From Lytechinus pictus (Eukaryota > Echinodermata > Echinoidea > Temnopleuroida > Toxopneustidae): DNA of 64,000 nucleotides. The stretch is from the NCBI RefSeq assembly GCF_037042905.1, contig NC_087261.1:13528217-13592216 (forward strand), given 5' to 3'. Made by a program: the position numbers and the translations under genes. Of this stretch, positions 30,811 to 42,170 are shown piece by piece. Every line of letters starts with the position of its first letter. Position 1 is the first letter of the stretch. The notes beneath the pieces were generated by a model. That model was not told where the DNA came from. It did not search any database and saw nothing but the letters and a program-made list of their open reading frames with translations.

Positions 30811-32409
30811 TTTCCGCAAAAATAGCCACAAAGCGACTAGTGAAGAGTCTACACACGTCGCTGGTTGCAGCGTGGACACAGGCGAGTCCCACACCACCGC
30901 ATGCAATCTACACAGTTACTGATCAGAGCATAGAGTTCCTCGGCACTTCATGTACAGAGAGCAGTCATATGAGTGAAATCCGAACATGCTTTTGCAGTTA
31001 CGTTTTTTTAATGAAAAGTTATGAAAAAGATTTTTTTCTTCTAAATATAAATTATTAACTAAATGAATAGAATGACAGACAAAATAAAAATAAACAGATA
31101 CATATAATAGAAAGAAAATTGAAGTTTGATGGATTGATACACTTAGATGCCGAAAGATAGATATAGAAGACTGATAAATAGATAGAGACATATATAAATA
31201 GATAGATAAATAGATAGATAGAAGTAGAGAGAGAGAGAAAGACAGAGAGATGGATAGATAGATAGATAGATAGATAGATGGGGGAGAGAACTTGAGAGGT
31301 GGAGAGATGTTATAGATAGATAGATAGATAGATATGGACGGAAAAAGAGAAATAGACAAAGAGAAAAAAAAAGACAGACAGATGGAGAGATAGATAGAGG
31401 GAGAGAGAGAGATAGAGAATTTGAAAGATAGATAGATGTTAGATAGATATATAGATAGATAGATAAATAGATAGATAGATAGATAAAGAATGAGAGAGAC
31501 AGAGAAGATAGACAAATTAACAGATAGATGTAGTTACATAGATAGATAGATAAATAGATAGATAGATAGATAGATAGAGAGAAATAGAGAAAGACAGACA
31601 GATGGATAGATAGAGAGAGAAAGAGAGAGAGAGAGATAGGGAGAGAGAGATAGAGAATCTGAGAGATAGATAGATGTTAGATAGATAGATAAAGAATGAG
31701 AGAGACAGAGAAGATAGACAAATTAACAGATAAATAGAAACTGTAGTTACATAGATAGATAAATAGATAAAAGATAGATAGATAGATATATAGATGGGGA
31801 AGAGAACTTGAGAGATGGAGAGATGTTATAGATAGATAAATATATATATATGGACGGAAAAAGAGAAATAGACAAAGAGAAAAAAAAAGACAGACAGATG
31901 GAGAGATAGATAGAGGGAGAGAGAGAGATAGAGAATTTGAAAGATAGATAGATGTTAGATAGATATATAGATAGATAGATAAATAGATAGATAGATAGAT
32001 AAAGAATGAGAGAGACAGAGAAGATAGACAAATTAACAGATAGATGTAGTTACATAGATAGATAGATAAATAGATAGATAGATAGATAGAGAGAAATAGA
32101 GAAAGACAGACAGATGGATAGATAGATAGAGAGAGGGAGAGAGAGAGAGATAGAGAATTTGAGAGAAGATAGATAAATTAACAGATAGATAGATACTGTA
32201 GTTACATAGATAGATAAATAGATAAAAGATAGATAGATAGATATATAGATGGGGGAGAGAACTTGAGAGATGGAGAGATGTTATAGATAGATATATAGAT
32301 AGATAGATAAATAGATAGATAGATAAATAGATAGATATATAGATAGATAAAGAAATGAGAGAGACAGAGAAGAGCGACAAATTAACAGATCGATAGATAC
32401 TGCAGTTAC

Positions 32410-32444
<35 letters not shown>

Positions 32445-32449
32445 AGATA

Positions 32450-33269
32450 CACTGTAAAAAAAAATTTAGTAGAAATTACTTAATAAAATTGTGGCAAAAA
32501 ATTGCCTTAATTTTTTCAAGTATTTATGACTTTGGCAGTTTTAAGTAAAATTTACTTATTTTCTTTGCTTCCATTTTACTCAAGAAAATTAAGTTACAAT
32601 AACTTAATTCAATTAAGTAAAACAATCAACAAAATATTTGAAAATATCAAATGGGGGAGTGGACTTTCGTGATTCGAAAGTCCGCTCCCCCATCGTCCCA
32701 CTTTTGGTGGCATCATTTTCATTTTAGACATGTTTTATCCAAATATTAGACTTTGTGAATTGTCACTTACCTGTACATGTATAGGTACTGACATTTATAT
32801 TTATACGCGATCGTTTCATTCTTACAAATAAAACAGTGAGAATAATTTTCTGCTAAATGACTATTTAATATTGTCTTTTCATTGATTCAACAAAAGAATA
32901 CAATAGTTAGCACACCCTTATCCAAAACAATTTCAAACACAAATAGATATGACAGTTATTTAAAAAAAAAAACATTTACTTGCTCTAATGAATATTCATG
33001 CATTATTTAAATATGGCGTTAATTGAAAAATATAAGTACATTCAACATGATTTTATAAGTAACAATCATCTTTGCCTAATTGAGTTAGATTTACTCAATC
33101 AAAGCAAGCTATCAATACGTGAATATTGAACCCAAATAAATCAAGTAAATCAAGTTAATTAAAAGACAAGTTGAAACTACTTAAAAACAACGAAAAATAA
33201 TTACAAATTGTAAATTCTACTTAAATACATTAAGTGTTAACTACTGATTCAAAGATTTTTTTTATAGTG
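32450..33269. mobile_element. TA-flanked element, 820 bp, inserted in the GATA satellite
   Basis: TA at 32,448-32,449 and 33,270-33,271. Ends CACTGTAAAAAAAA and TTTTTTTTATAGTG. The body contains AAGTAAAATTTACTTA-type words and a near-perfect hairpin (GGGGGAGTGGACTTTCG / CGAAAGTCCGCTCCCCC, about 32,653-32,692). Ends and TSD fit a mariner-like MITE. The target is unambiguous because the satellite resumes on both sides. Confidence 0.82.
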
Positions 33270-33570
33270 TAGATAGATATATTGATAGAGAGAGAGAGAA
33301 CTAGAGAAAGACAGATGGATAGATAGAGAGAGAGAGACAGAGAAGATTAATAGATAGATACTGTAGTTACATAGATAGATAGATAGATAGATAGATATAT
33401 AATTTGAGAGATAGATACATAGACGGATAGAGAGAAAAAGACAGACAGATGGATAGATAGATAGAGAGAGAGAATTTGAGAGACAGACAGACAGATGGAG
33501 AGATAGATAGACGGATAGAGAGAAACAGAGAGAGAGAAAAAGACAGACAGATGGAGAGATAGAGAGAATT

Positions 33571-33611
<41 letters not shown>

Positions 33612-33619
<8 letters not shown>

Positions 33620-34100
33620 TATTGCAATAAAAACTATCAAAATACAATCACAAGCAGTCAAAGACTGAAATAAGTGAATGTTTACATACAAATAGAATCA
33701 TAACAAAATATAAAGTAAACATTATAAATAAATATCAAATACAATACAAATTCATACAGATAAAAATAAATGTATCATAAATAAATACAAAAGGCCAAAA
33801 GTAAAGTGTCACCAAAGAAGAAAAAAGCGGAATGAAAGATTAAGAAGAAAGAGGTGAGAGAAGGGAAAGAAATTGGGATAAGACAAAGAGAAGGGAAAGC
33901 AAGAGGTGGAATTTGAAAGAGAATAGGAGGCAACCTACAGAAAAAAAAACTCATTATGCAATACAAGACATTTAACAATGGTAACAAGTAAATAAAGTAG
34001 TAATTGAATCGAATCGAGCACAAAAAAGGGAAAAGTAGAGCTGAGGAAATAGACTCCCGAAGGAAGTCGAAGCAGTGTTGATATTGCACATGAGTAGATT
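33612..34100. other. Non-satellite segment inside the GATA region
   Basis: It begins TTGGATTTTATTGCAATAAA, an A-rich region that on the minus strand would read as a T-rich 3' end, and ends near GATATTGCACATGAGTAGAT. Possibly a truncated retroelement. No protein recognised. Confidence 0.35.
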
Positions 34101-34812
34101 AACAGATGGATAGAGAGAAATAAAAGAGAGACAGATGGATAGATAGAGAATTTGAGAGATAGATGTTAGATGGATAGATAGATAGACAGATAGATAGGTA
34201 GATAGAGAATGAGAGAGACAGAGTAGATAGACAAATTAACAGATATATATATCATGTAGTACCATAGATTGATTTATAACATAGATAGTGGATAGACAGA
34301 TATGATAGATATAAGGATAGATATAATATGAAAAAAAAAGTAATTATGTGTTTTATTTTTCAATATTTTAGCTATTATTCGTTTTCATTCATATAAACGA
34401 TCATGTGCGATAAAGTAAAAAAAATCATGAAGCCAACGTATATAGTTCAGCGGAACAACCAAAATCCGGGACCAAAATACAGAAACTGAAGCTTTTGGTC
34501 TATAAGCTCAGCTGCATTTGCACGTATGTTCTGCGGATATCTTCGGTGCGGACTTTTGGATCGCGCGCCCAGCTGATTATGTAAACAAACGTAGACGTAG
34601 ACTCTTCACTAGTCGCTTTGTGGCTATTTTTCCGGAAAATGCCTTCGCCAGGGTGTAAAACGGAAACGCGCCTCCGGGCCTCTAACGTATTGCGATATTG
34701 CTCCAGTAACGGGATACTCTCTAATTTTGTGAGCCCCAGTGGCGTAGGGTATTGACTAATTTGGTATCATAGCTATCAACTGTCCTTTTGATTTCAAACA
34801 CTTATCATTAGG

Positions 34813-34889
34813 CGGCGTGGCTCAGTCGGAACTGTTTCGGATTAGATCGTAGATCTCAACGTGCGTGGGTTCGAGTCCCGCTCACGCCG
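34813..34889 (+). mobile_element. tRNA-like sequence (pseudogene or SINE head)
   Basis: CGGCGTG at 34,813 pairs perfectly with CACGCCG at 34,889, as in an acceptor stem. It has GGCTCAGTCGG (A-box-like), GGGTTCGAGTCCC (B box, T arm) and 77 bases in total. The D and anticodon arms do not fold cleanly, so a working tRNA is unlikely. No SINE body is recognised downstream. Confidence 0.5.
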
Positions 34890-34995
34890 AAACACGTCTA
34901 GCAAAAAAAATATAGATAAATAATGATAAAAACTTCTTGCTGGAGGAAACTGAAGCACAGAATTTGATTTGAACCAACAACCATTTTATTAAGAG

Positions 34996-35246
34996 CAAGG
35001 GCGGATCCAGGATTTCCAAGGGGGGTACAGTTTCCCGATGAAAACTTGACGAGCAATAAAATTAATAATAGGCCTAATCTTTAAAAATATATATAATAAA
35101 AGTAATAATAGTAATAAATAAGCTCATTTTGTCCGCGGGAAATTTTGCGTGCAAACAAGTAGAAATTTGATCATGGCTCTCAAGGGGGGGGGGGGGGGGG
35201 TACGGGCCAGATGCCCCTCCCCCCCCCCCCCCCGGATCCGCCACTG
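34996..35246. mobile_element. hAT-like non-autonomous element with exact 8-bp TSD (ATTAAGAG)
   Basis: ATTAAGAG at 34,988-34,995 and 35,247-35,254 flanks CAAGGGCGGATCCAGG ... CCGGATCCGCCACTG. The interior has a long G run and a long C run. An 8-bp TSD with CAGTGGCG-type ends fits hAT or a P-like family. Confidence 0.85.
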
Positions 35247-35748
35247 ATTAAGAGCCACAAGTCAGAGAAACTACACGTGTCCTCTAAATACTGTGTTAGA
35301 CGTCTACAGGGGTTTTACGTCATAATTATGGCTGTGTGCGCCATTTAGTTTAAGTAGGCTTTATACTAGTAAGGGTGCAAAATCTCCCTTCCCGTAATCA
35401 TGGTTATACGCCGTTTAGGATCAAATAACGCACCAAGTGGATTGAAAATGTCCGTCAAATTACTAACAATAGCTGGGAGGTCTTGTTGAAAATTGGTGAA
35501 CCGGAACCACAGTTTCCTTCCAAGTTTCTTAGCTGACGAAAAGTAGCAAATGTGCCGTCTGTCAAGAGTCCAGCGTGAAACTGCTCTATATTCATTAATT
35601 TATGACAAAGACTTCTTGTTTGTTCATTGTCATGAAGGACCTGTGACAATATAACATTTTTTCTTTGTTCTTGAATCCGTCGTGCGTCATAGAATCGAAA
35701 TCGAAAACTCCCTTCTGTTCAACCATGGACCTATGAAGAGATGGACGA

Positions 35749-36799
35749 TTAAAGGGATGATCCGGGCTGTAAATATTTATATAGAGAGTAAAATTCACAA
35801 AGCAAAATACTGAAAATTTCATCAAAATCGGATAACAAATAACGAAGTTGTTGAATTTTAAAGTTTATCAATATTTTGTGAAAACAGTTATATGCACATT
35901 GTCATGAGGTGGGTGGGCTGATGATGTCACCGCATACGTTCGTAATTCCGAAGCTTCGTTATTCCGAAGGTTCGTTATTCCGAAGGTGCGTATTTCCGAA
36001 GGTTCGTAATTCCGAAGGTTCGTTAGTCCGAAAACGAAATGAGATTCGTAATTCCGAAGGTTCATTAGTCCGAAAAAGAAGTGAGGTTCGTAATTCCGAA
36101 GGTTCGTTAATCCGAAAACGAAATGATTAACGAACCTTATTTCGTTTTCGGACTAACGAACCTTATTTCGTTTTCGGATTAACGAACCTTCGGAACATCG
36201 AACCTTATTTCGTTTTCGGATTATCGAACCTTCGGAATAACGCCACAAATGTTCGGATTAACGAACCCTTTTACGTTTTCGGATTAACGAACATCGAGGT
36301 ATAGGCAATTAACGTGTTTTGGAATAAACGTGTTTTGGAATTACGAACCTTCGGAATTACGAAGTGTAACCGATGTCACATCCCCACTTTCCTTTCTCTT
36401 ATTTTATTACATGTAATCATAAATGTTTCATTTTTTTTCATACATGTGTAAATGACGTGTCTCCATTATGATGAAATAAGTTGCGGCAATAAATAACTAA
36501 TGCACTTAAACAGTTGTCAATCCAATTGATTTAGTTCTTGGTAGAAAAAGGTTGAATAAACCTAATTTCATATAATAAAATACAAAAGAACAAGTGGGGA
36601 TGTGACATCATCAGCCCATCTAATGAATATTCATAAAGACATGTCTAGAACTATTTCACTGGAATAATGCAAATCTTTAAAACTTAATAACTTTGATATT
36701 TTTTAATCCAATTTTGATCAAATTTTCAGAATTTTGCTTTGTAAATTTTACTCTATTTATTTGAGATATAAATATTTCCAACCTGGACCATCACTTTAA
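35749..36799. mobile_element. TTAA-bordered MITE, family C, carrying a nested insertion
   Basis: Starts TTAAAGGGATGATCCGGGCT and ends CTGGACCATCACTTTAA. Arms share GAAAATTTCATCAAAATCGG and TGGGCTGATGATGTCAC with the intact copy at 43,704. The left arm is interrupted at 35,931 by a 441-bp foldback element. Without it the length is about 602 bp, close to the 588 bp of the other copy. Confidence 0.88.
35931..36371. mobile_element. Foldback element made of TTCGTAATTCCGAAGG words, 8-bp TSD
   Basis: GATGTCAC flanks both sides (35,923-35,930 and 36,372-36,379). Nearly the whole body repeats a ~16-bp word: TTCGTAATTCCGAAGG or TTCGTTAATCCGAAAACG on the left half, and the complements CCTTCGGAATAACGAA and CGTTTTCGGATTAACGAA on the right. 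There is about one word every 16-30 bp and no other content. The subterminal 15 bp TTCGTAATTCCGAAG are exactly mirrored. Confidence 0.9.
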
Positions 36800-37720
36800 C
36801 AGAGCATTTCTTTGATCCAATGATAGTCACCGTCACCTGGTTGTTGTGACAATAGCAATTACCATGACTACCAAGACGTATCTGATCCCTTACAGACGGA
36901 TCAGTTTCCCAGTCTTAGTTTTGTTGGCTGATACCCTGTTTCAGCATGTGCCTTAGTTTCAATCAACATGCTTCATATTATTTGGAGTAGCAAACTTGAG
37001 AAACAGACGATTTCTGCGATATGAAGTTATTCGATCCGGACACTTCCGGGCGCACTAAGGACCTCAATAACATGTAGAGATACACGATCTATACACGTTA
37101 TAAGCCACGTATATCTGGAATATTATGGAGAAACCTGGGAAAATTGAATTTCAAATGGTTAACAATCACGGTAACGATCATAGGACCAAAGTAGACAAGT
37201 ATGAAGAGAATGTTATTCAGATGACAACAATAGTCACCTGTTAGTGAATTCATTATCTAAGCGATGAATGTCCATCTCTTCATAGGTCCATGGTTCAAGT
37301 AGTGAGACGAGCATTGGTAGTTTACAATAGTGTGAGTGCCCCCAATGCCAATGGCACATCGGGGATTACATTTTTGTTACGATTTAATAAACAGTAACAA
37401 GACAGGCTGCAATTTCTTAATTGCTTTGTTTTTTTAATTGCTTATAGACCCGTTGCTTTCATACATTAAACAATACGTGCTACCTATTGCGGAAAGCGCA
37501 TTCATTTCAAGATGATAACATTAATTTTGTCAATATCCGAAGACTCGATGAAAGTTACAATGCGACTCTTCAATTAAGATCTGGAAATGATAATCAGAAC
37601 TGCAGATATTGTGCACCATATCATAGGGAAGGGGTGACATTAATTGCCTCTCAATTTCATCGGCCAATTAAGGTGATGCCAATTAAGGTGATGCAATAAT
37701 GTAATGGCTTTGGTTATATC
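36800..37720. other. Intergenic, no gene seen
   Basis: Apart from the inverted repeat at 37,270-37,295, no gene or repeat is recognised. Confidence 0.45.
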
Positions 37721-38115
37721 CAATTCGTCTAATGCCAATTCGTCCAGTTGCCAACTCGTTAGCTACTATCATTAGTCTACCATCGATCACTTCGTCCACT
37801 CACCATATGGTCTACTTTCCTTTAGTCTAATGTCATTCCGTCTAATAACCAGTTGGTCCAATAGCCATTTAGTCCATATACAACATTTTTCTGAATAAAC
37901 GAAAGTGTTCATTGTGCAAAATGAAGGAGAAGAAAATGGGTATTGACCAACTGGTTATTAGACGAAATGGTAATAGACGAACTGGTGATTAGACGAAGTG
38001 ATGATTGGACCAAATGGCTATTGGGCCAAATGGTTGTTAGACGAAATGTTGATGGACGGAATGGCATTAGACTAAATGAAGGTAGACCATGTGGTGAGTG
38101 GACGAGTTGGCAATT
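37721..38115. mobile_element. Foldback element made of TTAGACGAAATGGT words
   Basis: The left half (37,721-~37,880) contains words such as CAATTCGTCTAATGCC, CATTCCGTCTAATAACC and AGTTGGTCCAATAGCC. The right half (~37,945-38,115) carries the complements (TGGTTATTAGACGAAATGG and others). About 50 bp around CGTCCACTCACCATATGGTC pair with GACCATGTGGTGAGTGGACG. About 65 bp of unique sequence forms the loop. No clear TSD found. Confidence 0.75.
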
Positions 38116-38166
38116 TGCCACTATCTTTGGTCGGTATAAAGTCAGTTTCACCTGTGCGGCCCATGT

Positions 38167-38328
38167 CAGGGGCCGCGGAAACGGGGCGGGGGGGGGGGGG
38201 GGGGGCTTCAGCCAGCTTACTTTTGTCCAAAACCGTGTACAAAAACGTAAAAATTACCGTCTGATTGTGATTTTTTTGTATGCCCCCCCCCCCCCCCATG
38301 CACTTTCAAAACCATTCCGTGGCCCCTG
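38167..38328. mobile_element. Small element with CAGGGGCC ends
   Basis: CAGGGGCCGCGGAAACGG is mirrored by CCATTCCGTGGCCCCTG. The interior has a long G run and a long C run, as in the hAT-like elements nearby. No exact TSD is visible. Confidence 0.6.
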
Positions 38329-38595
38329 CACGTACAGGGTATTTTAGCAAGTAATCACTTTGGACATGTTGGAGACGCTTTCTATAACGCTGATTATCTT
38401 TTGTCAAAAGCCCTTCATAACATAGCAGTGTTTGTCGAAAATCGGTGAATCACAACAGCTGTGTCTTCATGGACTATGGACAAATCGAACATTTTTGTAA
38501 TATTTCGTCCGGTCCAGATCTTAATACGACGTGCTGTTCCAGTCCACCAACTTACGACAATGACATGTAATCTGTCCATTGTGATTTGGCGGGCA

Positions 38596-38601
38596 TTTAT
38601 T
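38596..38601 (-). promoter_or_regulatory. Possible AATAAA polyadenylation signal of the MGAT4C-like gene
   Basis: TTTATT on the + strand reads AATAAA on the minus strand, about 380 bases after the stop codon. Weak evidence. Confidence 0.25.
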
Positions 38602-38980
38602 AATAGAATTCTGAACGTTGCAGAAAGCGTCTGCGTAGTGGATGCTCATTAATGCACTAATAATTATAGTGGTATAAGCTTCCTACATCGGTTCACTATA
38701 TAGGTTTATCTATCTCATTTGCACAAAACGTAGTGCCCCGAGGTATTTTTGAAATTTTACCAATGTTTTCGGTGTAGCTATGTATATTTTTACGGTAGGC
38801 CTATAATAGTACTGCTATCTGTGCCGAGTCACGAGTAAAGACACTTCGGGCTCTTGGAAGGTCAAAGGCACATAATGGTTTGGCCTGCGCCTGTCAGAAT
38901 ATTCGACTGATCTCTAGCTTACAACATTATGTCTGTTTTTTTTAATCCATGCCATTTAAACCAGTGGTCTCTCCTTTTAA

Positions 38981-40152
38981 TTAATGAGGTACCCATATTC
39001 TGATGTGTTGAATAATTGCCCATTGTTTCTGAGAATCTTTAACAAGAATCCGAAGACATGCGACAATAGATGGGAATGTTTTTCGAAGGTCTACCTCAAC
39101 ACGGCCGTCGGAGAATCGACCAACTTCTACGAAAGCGCTGCATTTAGGTAGGGCAGTTGCGCTGCCACTTTTGATAAGTTCTGTACTCAGTTCAACAGTA
39201 GCTGTTATTAGTCTATCAGCCGGATGCTGACTGGATCCAGTTGCTATGACCAGGCGAGATATTTGGGTTGGCTTATCAAATACAAGAACTACAGCATCGT
39301 TCTTTTTAGGGTTCTTCCCCCAGAAGAAATCAGTTGTATTCTTGTAGCATAGTTGCGGAAGGTACTTTTCAAATGCCTTTATGTTACTATACACAGTTCC
39401 TGGGGGATTGTCCGGAGTGGAGATGTCTGTCTCGATAGTATCATTAATATCAAGAAAGGTTTTATCAACCCAGTTCTTTGTATCCTTTCCTTTCAGGCTC
39501 GACTGAAAACCTTTGTGCTGAAAAATGGAAGGATATCTCACGTTGTTCTTGTGTTGAGCGTTTAAATCTTTGAAGTATCTGAAGATCCAATCAACAGGTT
39601 GATCCTCGTAGAATATCATTGTAAGTGTCGCAAGCTTATCCAAGTCATAAGAGTGGAAGAGTTTTCCAATGAATCCCATGGTCGAAAATTCTAGAGACGC
39701 CCATTGGATATTGCGTTTCTCTCTAATATAAGTACGAATAGCTGCAAGATATCCATTAACCGTATACACGTCATCCTCTATTTGGAGGTAGTATTCTGAA
39801 AGACTACTGCCATAAAAGAACATGAAAGCAAAATCAACGCACTGCTTAGATCTCCAGTAAACTCTTGTCTGGGAATCTTTATAGTTTGACTTTAAATTCT
39901 CCAAGGGAGGGTAAAATGACAACGGGACCTGGATAACTTGCATGAATCCATTTTCTAGATATGACGAGTATTTATCTCTTATCATTTTCTTCAAGTTAGA
40001 TCGTTTCTCTTCCTCAAAGTCAGCTAGGAGAATGACAATGATGACATCAGATTGTTCCTTAGGAGATGATTTGTTGATCAGTGAATCAAGTGTTTGAGAC
40101 AGATAGTTTTCCGTTTCTCTTTGGACTGTAGGAATGCCTATGGTCAGGAAAC
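38981..40152 (-). CDS. MGAT4C: N-acetylglucosaminyltransferase IV family enzyme, MGAT4C-like, terminal exon
   Basis: GnT-IV enzymes add N-acetylglucosamine in beta-1,4 linkage to the alpha-1,3-mannose arm of N-glycans in the Golgi. The exon encodes about 390 residues starting FLTIGIPTVQRETENYL, where the family's catalytic domain begins. It contains RVYWRSKQCVDFAF, the acidic EDD motif (YYLQIEDDVY) expected to bind metal and UDP-sugar, GFIGKLFHSYDL, VDWIFRYF, PDNPPGTVYSN, DFFWGKNP and a C-terminal lectin-like region ending IQHIRIWVPH. NTT at the Asn before DFFWGK is a potential glycosylation site. The PDNPP...FFWGK spacing and the IRIW ending point to MGAT4C over A/B. An ATG at 40,198 stays open, but the added residues (MLSIVLLFLLLFCCI) are what a T-rich acceptor tract (TTGTTGTATAG) would encode, so exon start 40,152 is preferred. 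Confidence 0.9.
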
Positions 40153-40227
40153 CTATACAACAAAACAACAACAAAAATAATAAAACGATACTAAGCACAA
40201 TAAATTTTTTGAATTACATAAAGTGTT

Positions 40228-40992
40228 TGACGGGCCGTTATAATGCCATATAAGCCGTCATTCATTCACTCACTCGAGTGAGTGAATGATTTGTATGTAT
40301 TTTACCATCAATCATTCGGTAGAGTGAGTGATTGAACAGTTTTATCCAATCAGACAGCTAGAATCGTTGTCAAGACCCCCCTCGCAGACGTGGATTTACA
40401 ACCACGCCATGCAGTGGATGTACCATTACTTGAGTAAATGTACAACCGCTCGAGAGTGTGTACAACCACTCGAGCATGTCGAGTGATGTACAACCACTGA
40501 TCTGAGTGGATGTACGTGCGATTCAGCGAGGGGGGTCTCGACAACGATTCTAGCTCTCCGATTGGATAAAACTGTTTTGGTCTGATAAATTGTATTGTGG
40601 ATGGGGGATGTTAATTGATGCATATAGTTATGCATATGTAATATTTCTCTTTTTTTTTCAATATCAAATTTCCTTTGTATTGCAATGTAAACTATTTAAA
40701 TGTTTTTTTTATGGACCCCATGGAAGAACAGAGTAATTATGTTAATGACTGAAATGGGCAATCATTTCGATTATTTTATCTATTCAACATATTTGAAATT
40801 CATTTTGTTTATTTCAATTGATGCCATCTATGTTATTTATTTATATTATATATCTTAATGTATTGTGTTTTTTAATAATCGGAAAATAAATAAACAAACA
40901 AACTCACTCTCCCGAATGAGTGATGGTAAAATACATACAAATCATCTCGAGTGAGTGAATGAATGACGGCTTGTGGCATTAACGGCCCGTCA
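40228..40992. mobile_element. Foldback element with CACTCGAGTG core, 5' of the MGAT4C-like exon
   Basis: TGACGGGCCGTTATAATGCC is mirrored at the right by GGCATTAACGGCCCGTCA. Arms of ~100 bp include the palindromic CACTCACTCGAGTGAGTG and GTATGTATTTTACCATCA. A second inverted pair is nested inside: CAGTTTTATCCAATCAGACA at 40,338 and TCCGATTGGATAAAACTG near 40,557-40,574, each followed inward by TAGAATCGTTGTC. If the gene has an upstream exon, this element is in its intron; otherwise it lies in the promoter region. Confidence 0.8.
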
Positions 40993-41521
40993 AAAAAAGT
41001 GTACTACTACTAATGAATCAGAGGATTTCGAGATGATTATATAGATTTTTTTTAAAGGCGTTTATCAAGTGCATGGTTCGGGAATGCAGCTCTTGGCAAC
41101 GTATTTTTCATGTTCAAGATGGAGCTGCATGTATAACAGATTTCGAAAAAGAACAACAATTATTTTGGACACAATAGGCCGATCGGATCGATTCACCTTT
41201 TTCGAGATTTGTCTTGGGGAAACAAACGTGGACGGAATATTTTATACCTGTTTATGATGAACACCGGCAAGCCATCATTTATTGCTAATATTGATAATTA
41301 GATAGTAACTTTTTAAGAAATTTGTCATATTCCGTTTGAGAAGCGTGTTGTAGTAGGTCCATGGTTTGACAAAAAAACCTTCAAAACCCAAATCAAAATA
41401 TATCCACCCTTCCCATATACCATGACCATGATGGCTATAATGGGTTGCTTACATGTTAATAGCATGCAGAAGGTGATAAATGATAAAAATAATAACAAGA
41501 AGTTAAAAAACAACAAATAGT

Positions 41522-41529
41522 GATAATTA

Positions 41530-41580
<51 letters not shown>

Positions 41581-41581
41581 A

Positions 41582-41643
<62 letters not shown>

Positions 41644-41750
41644 TACTACTACTACTACTACTACTACCACTACTACTACTGCTGCTGCTACTACTACTAC
41701 TACTACTACAACTACTACTACTACTACTACTACTTCTACTACTGATGGTG
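41522..41750. repeat. (TAC)n microsatellite
   Basis: About 230 bp of ACT/TAC trinucleotides with rare TTC and GCT variants, then GAT/AAT runs. Confidence 0.97.
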
Positions 41751-41929
41751 ATTATGATGATGATGATAACAATGATAATGATAATAATAATAATGATAAT
41801 TATATGCGTAATGATATATGATTATTTGTATAATATGATAATTATAATGATTATTATAGAAGTGAATATTAATTCAATTTGTGATATTATGTAAATATTA
41901 CTGATTCAATTAAGCAAATTGTATATTAT

Positions 41930-42170
41930 GACAGGGCCGTTGTGGAAAGCAGTTTTGAAACTGACAATGCCACCCTGAATAAATAAAACAACAAATAAAT
42001 AATGATGATAATATTAATAGGAATAATAATATTGATAATAATATTATTATGATGATTATTATCATTATCGTTATTATTATTATCATCATCACCATTGTTA
42101 TTATTATTATCATAAGTATCATGAAAATAACTATCATAATGATAGTGATAATAGCAGTACTAATAATGTT
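41930..42170. repeat. SINE-tail-like sequence plus (ATT)n/(ATC)n microsatellite
   Basis: GGCCGTTGTGGAAAGCAGTT ... CCACCCTGAATAAATA weakly resembles the tail domain of the SINE at 7637, followed by ATT/ATC-type runs. Confidence 0.5.

Larger units (their letters stand above)
31140..34340. repeat. GATA/GACA tetranucleotide satellite with insertions
   Basis: About 2 kb of GATA, GACA and GAGA units, with longer-range duplication: blocks at about 31,240-31,540 and 31,780-32,080 are nearly identical, both containing ATGGACGGAAAAAGAGAAAT. It is interrupted by the TA-flanked element at 32,450-33,269, a (TA)n run at about 33,571-33,611, and a non-satellite segment at about 33,612-34,100. Long ORFs here are only the satellite read as Ser/Ile/Tyr/Leu repeats. 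Confidence 0.95.
30777..34672. repeat. 75-bp inverted repeat bracketing the GATA satellite
   Basis: 30,777-30,851 and 34,598-34,672 are reverse complements with very few mismatches. Each contains GACTCTTCACTAGTCGCTTT and an ATG followed by MPSPGCKTETR-coding sequence. Homology stops sharply on both sides. Confidence 0.9.
35721..37295. repeat. 26-bp perfect inverted repeat flanking a MITE region
   Basis: AACCATGGACCTATGAAGAG plus ATGGAC (35,721-35,746) is exactly mirrored at 37,270-37,295. The first copy ends three bases before the TTAA of the MITE at 35,749. Confidence 0.9.

Noticed and set aside
31140..32452. Long minus-strand ORFs (94-199 codons) rich in Ser/Leu/Ile/Tyr
   Set aside because: They are the GATA/GACA satellite translated; periodic LSIYLSIYL strings are not a protein.
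34813..34889. Possible functional tRNA gene
   Set aside because: Acceptor and T stems are good, but the D and anticodon arms do not form a standard cloverleaf.
41520..41894. 124-codon Leu-rich ORF
   Set aside because: Translation of the (TAC)n microsatellite.
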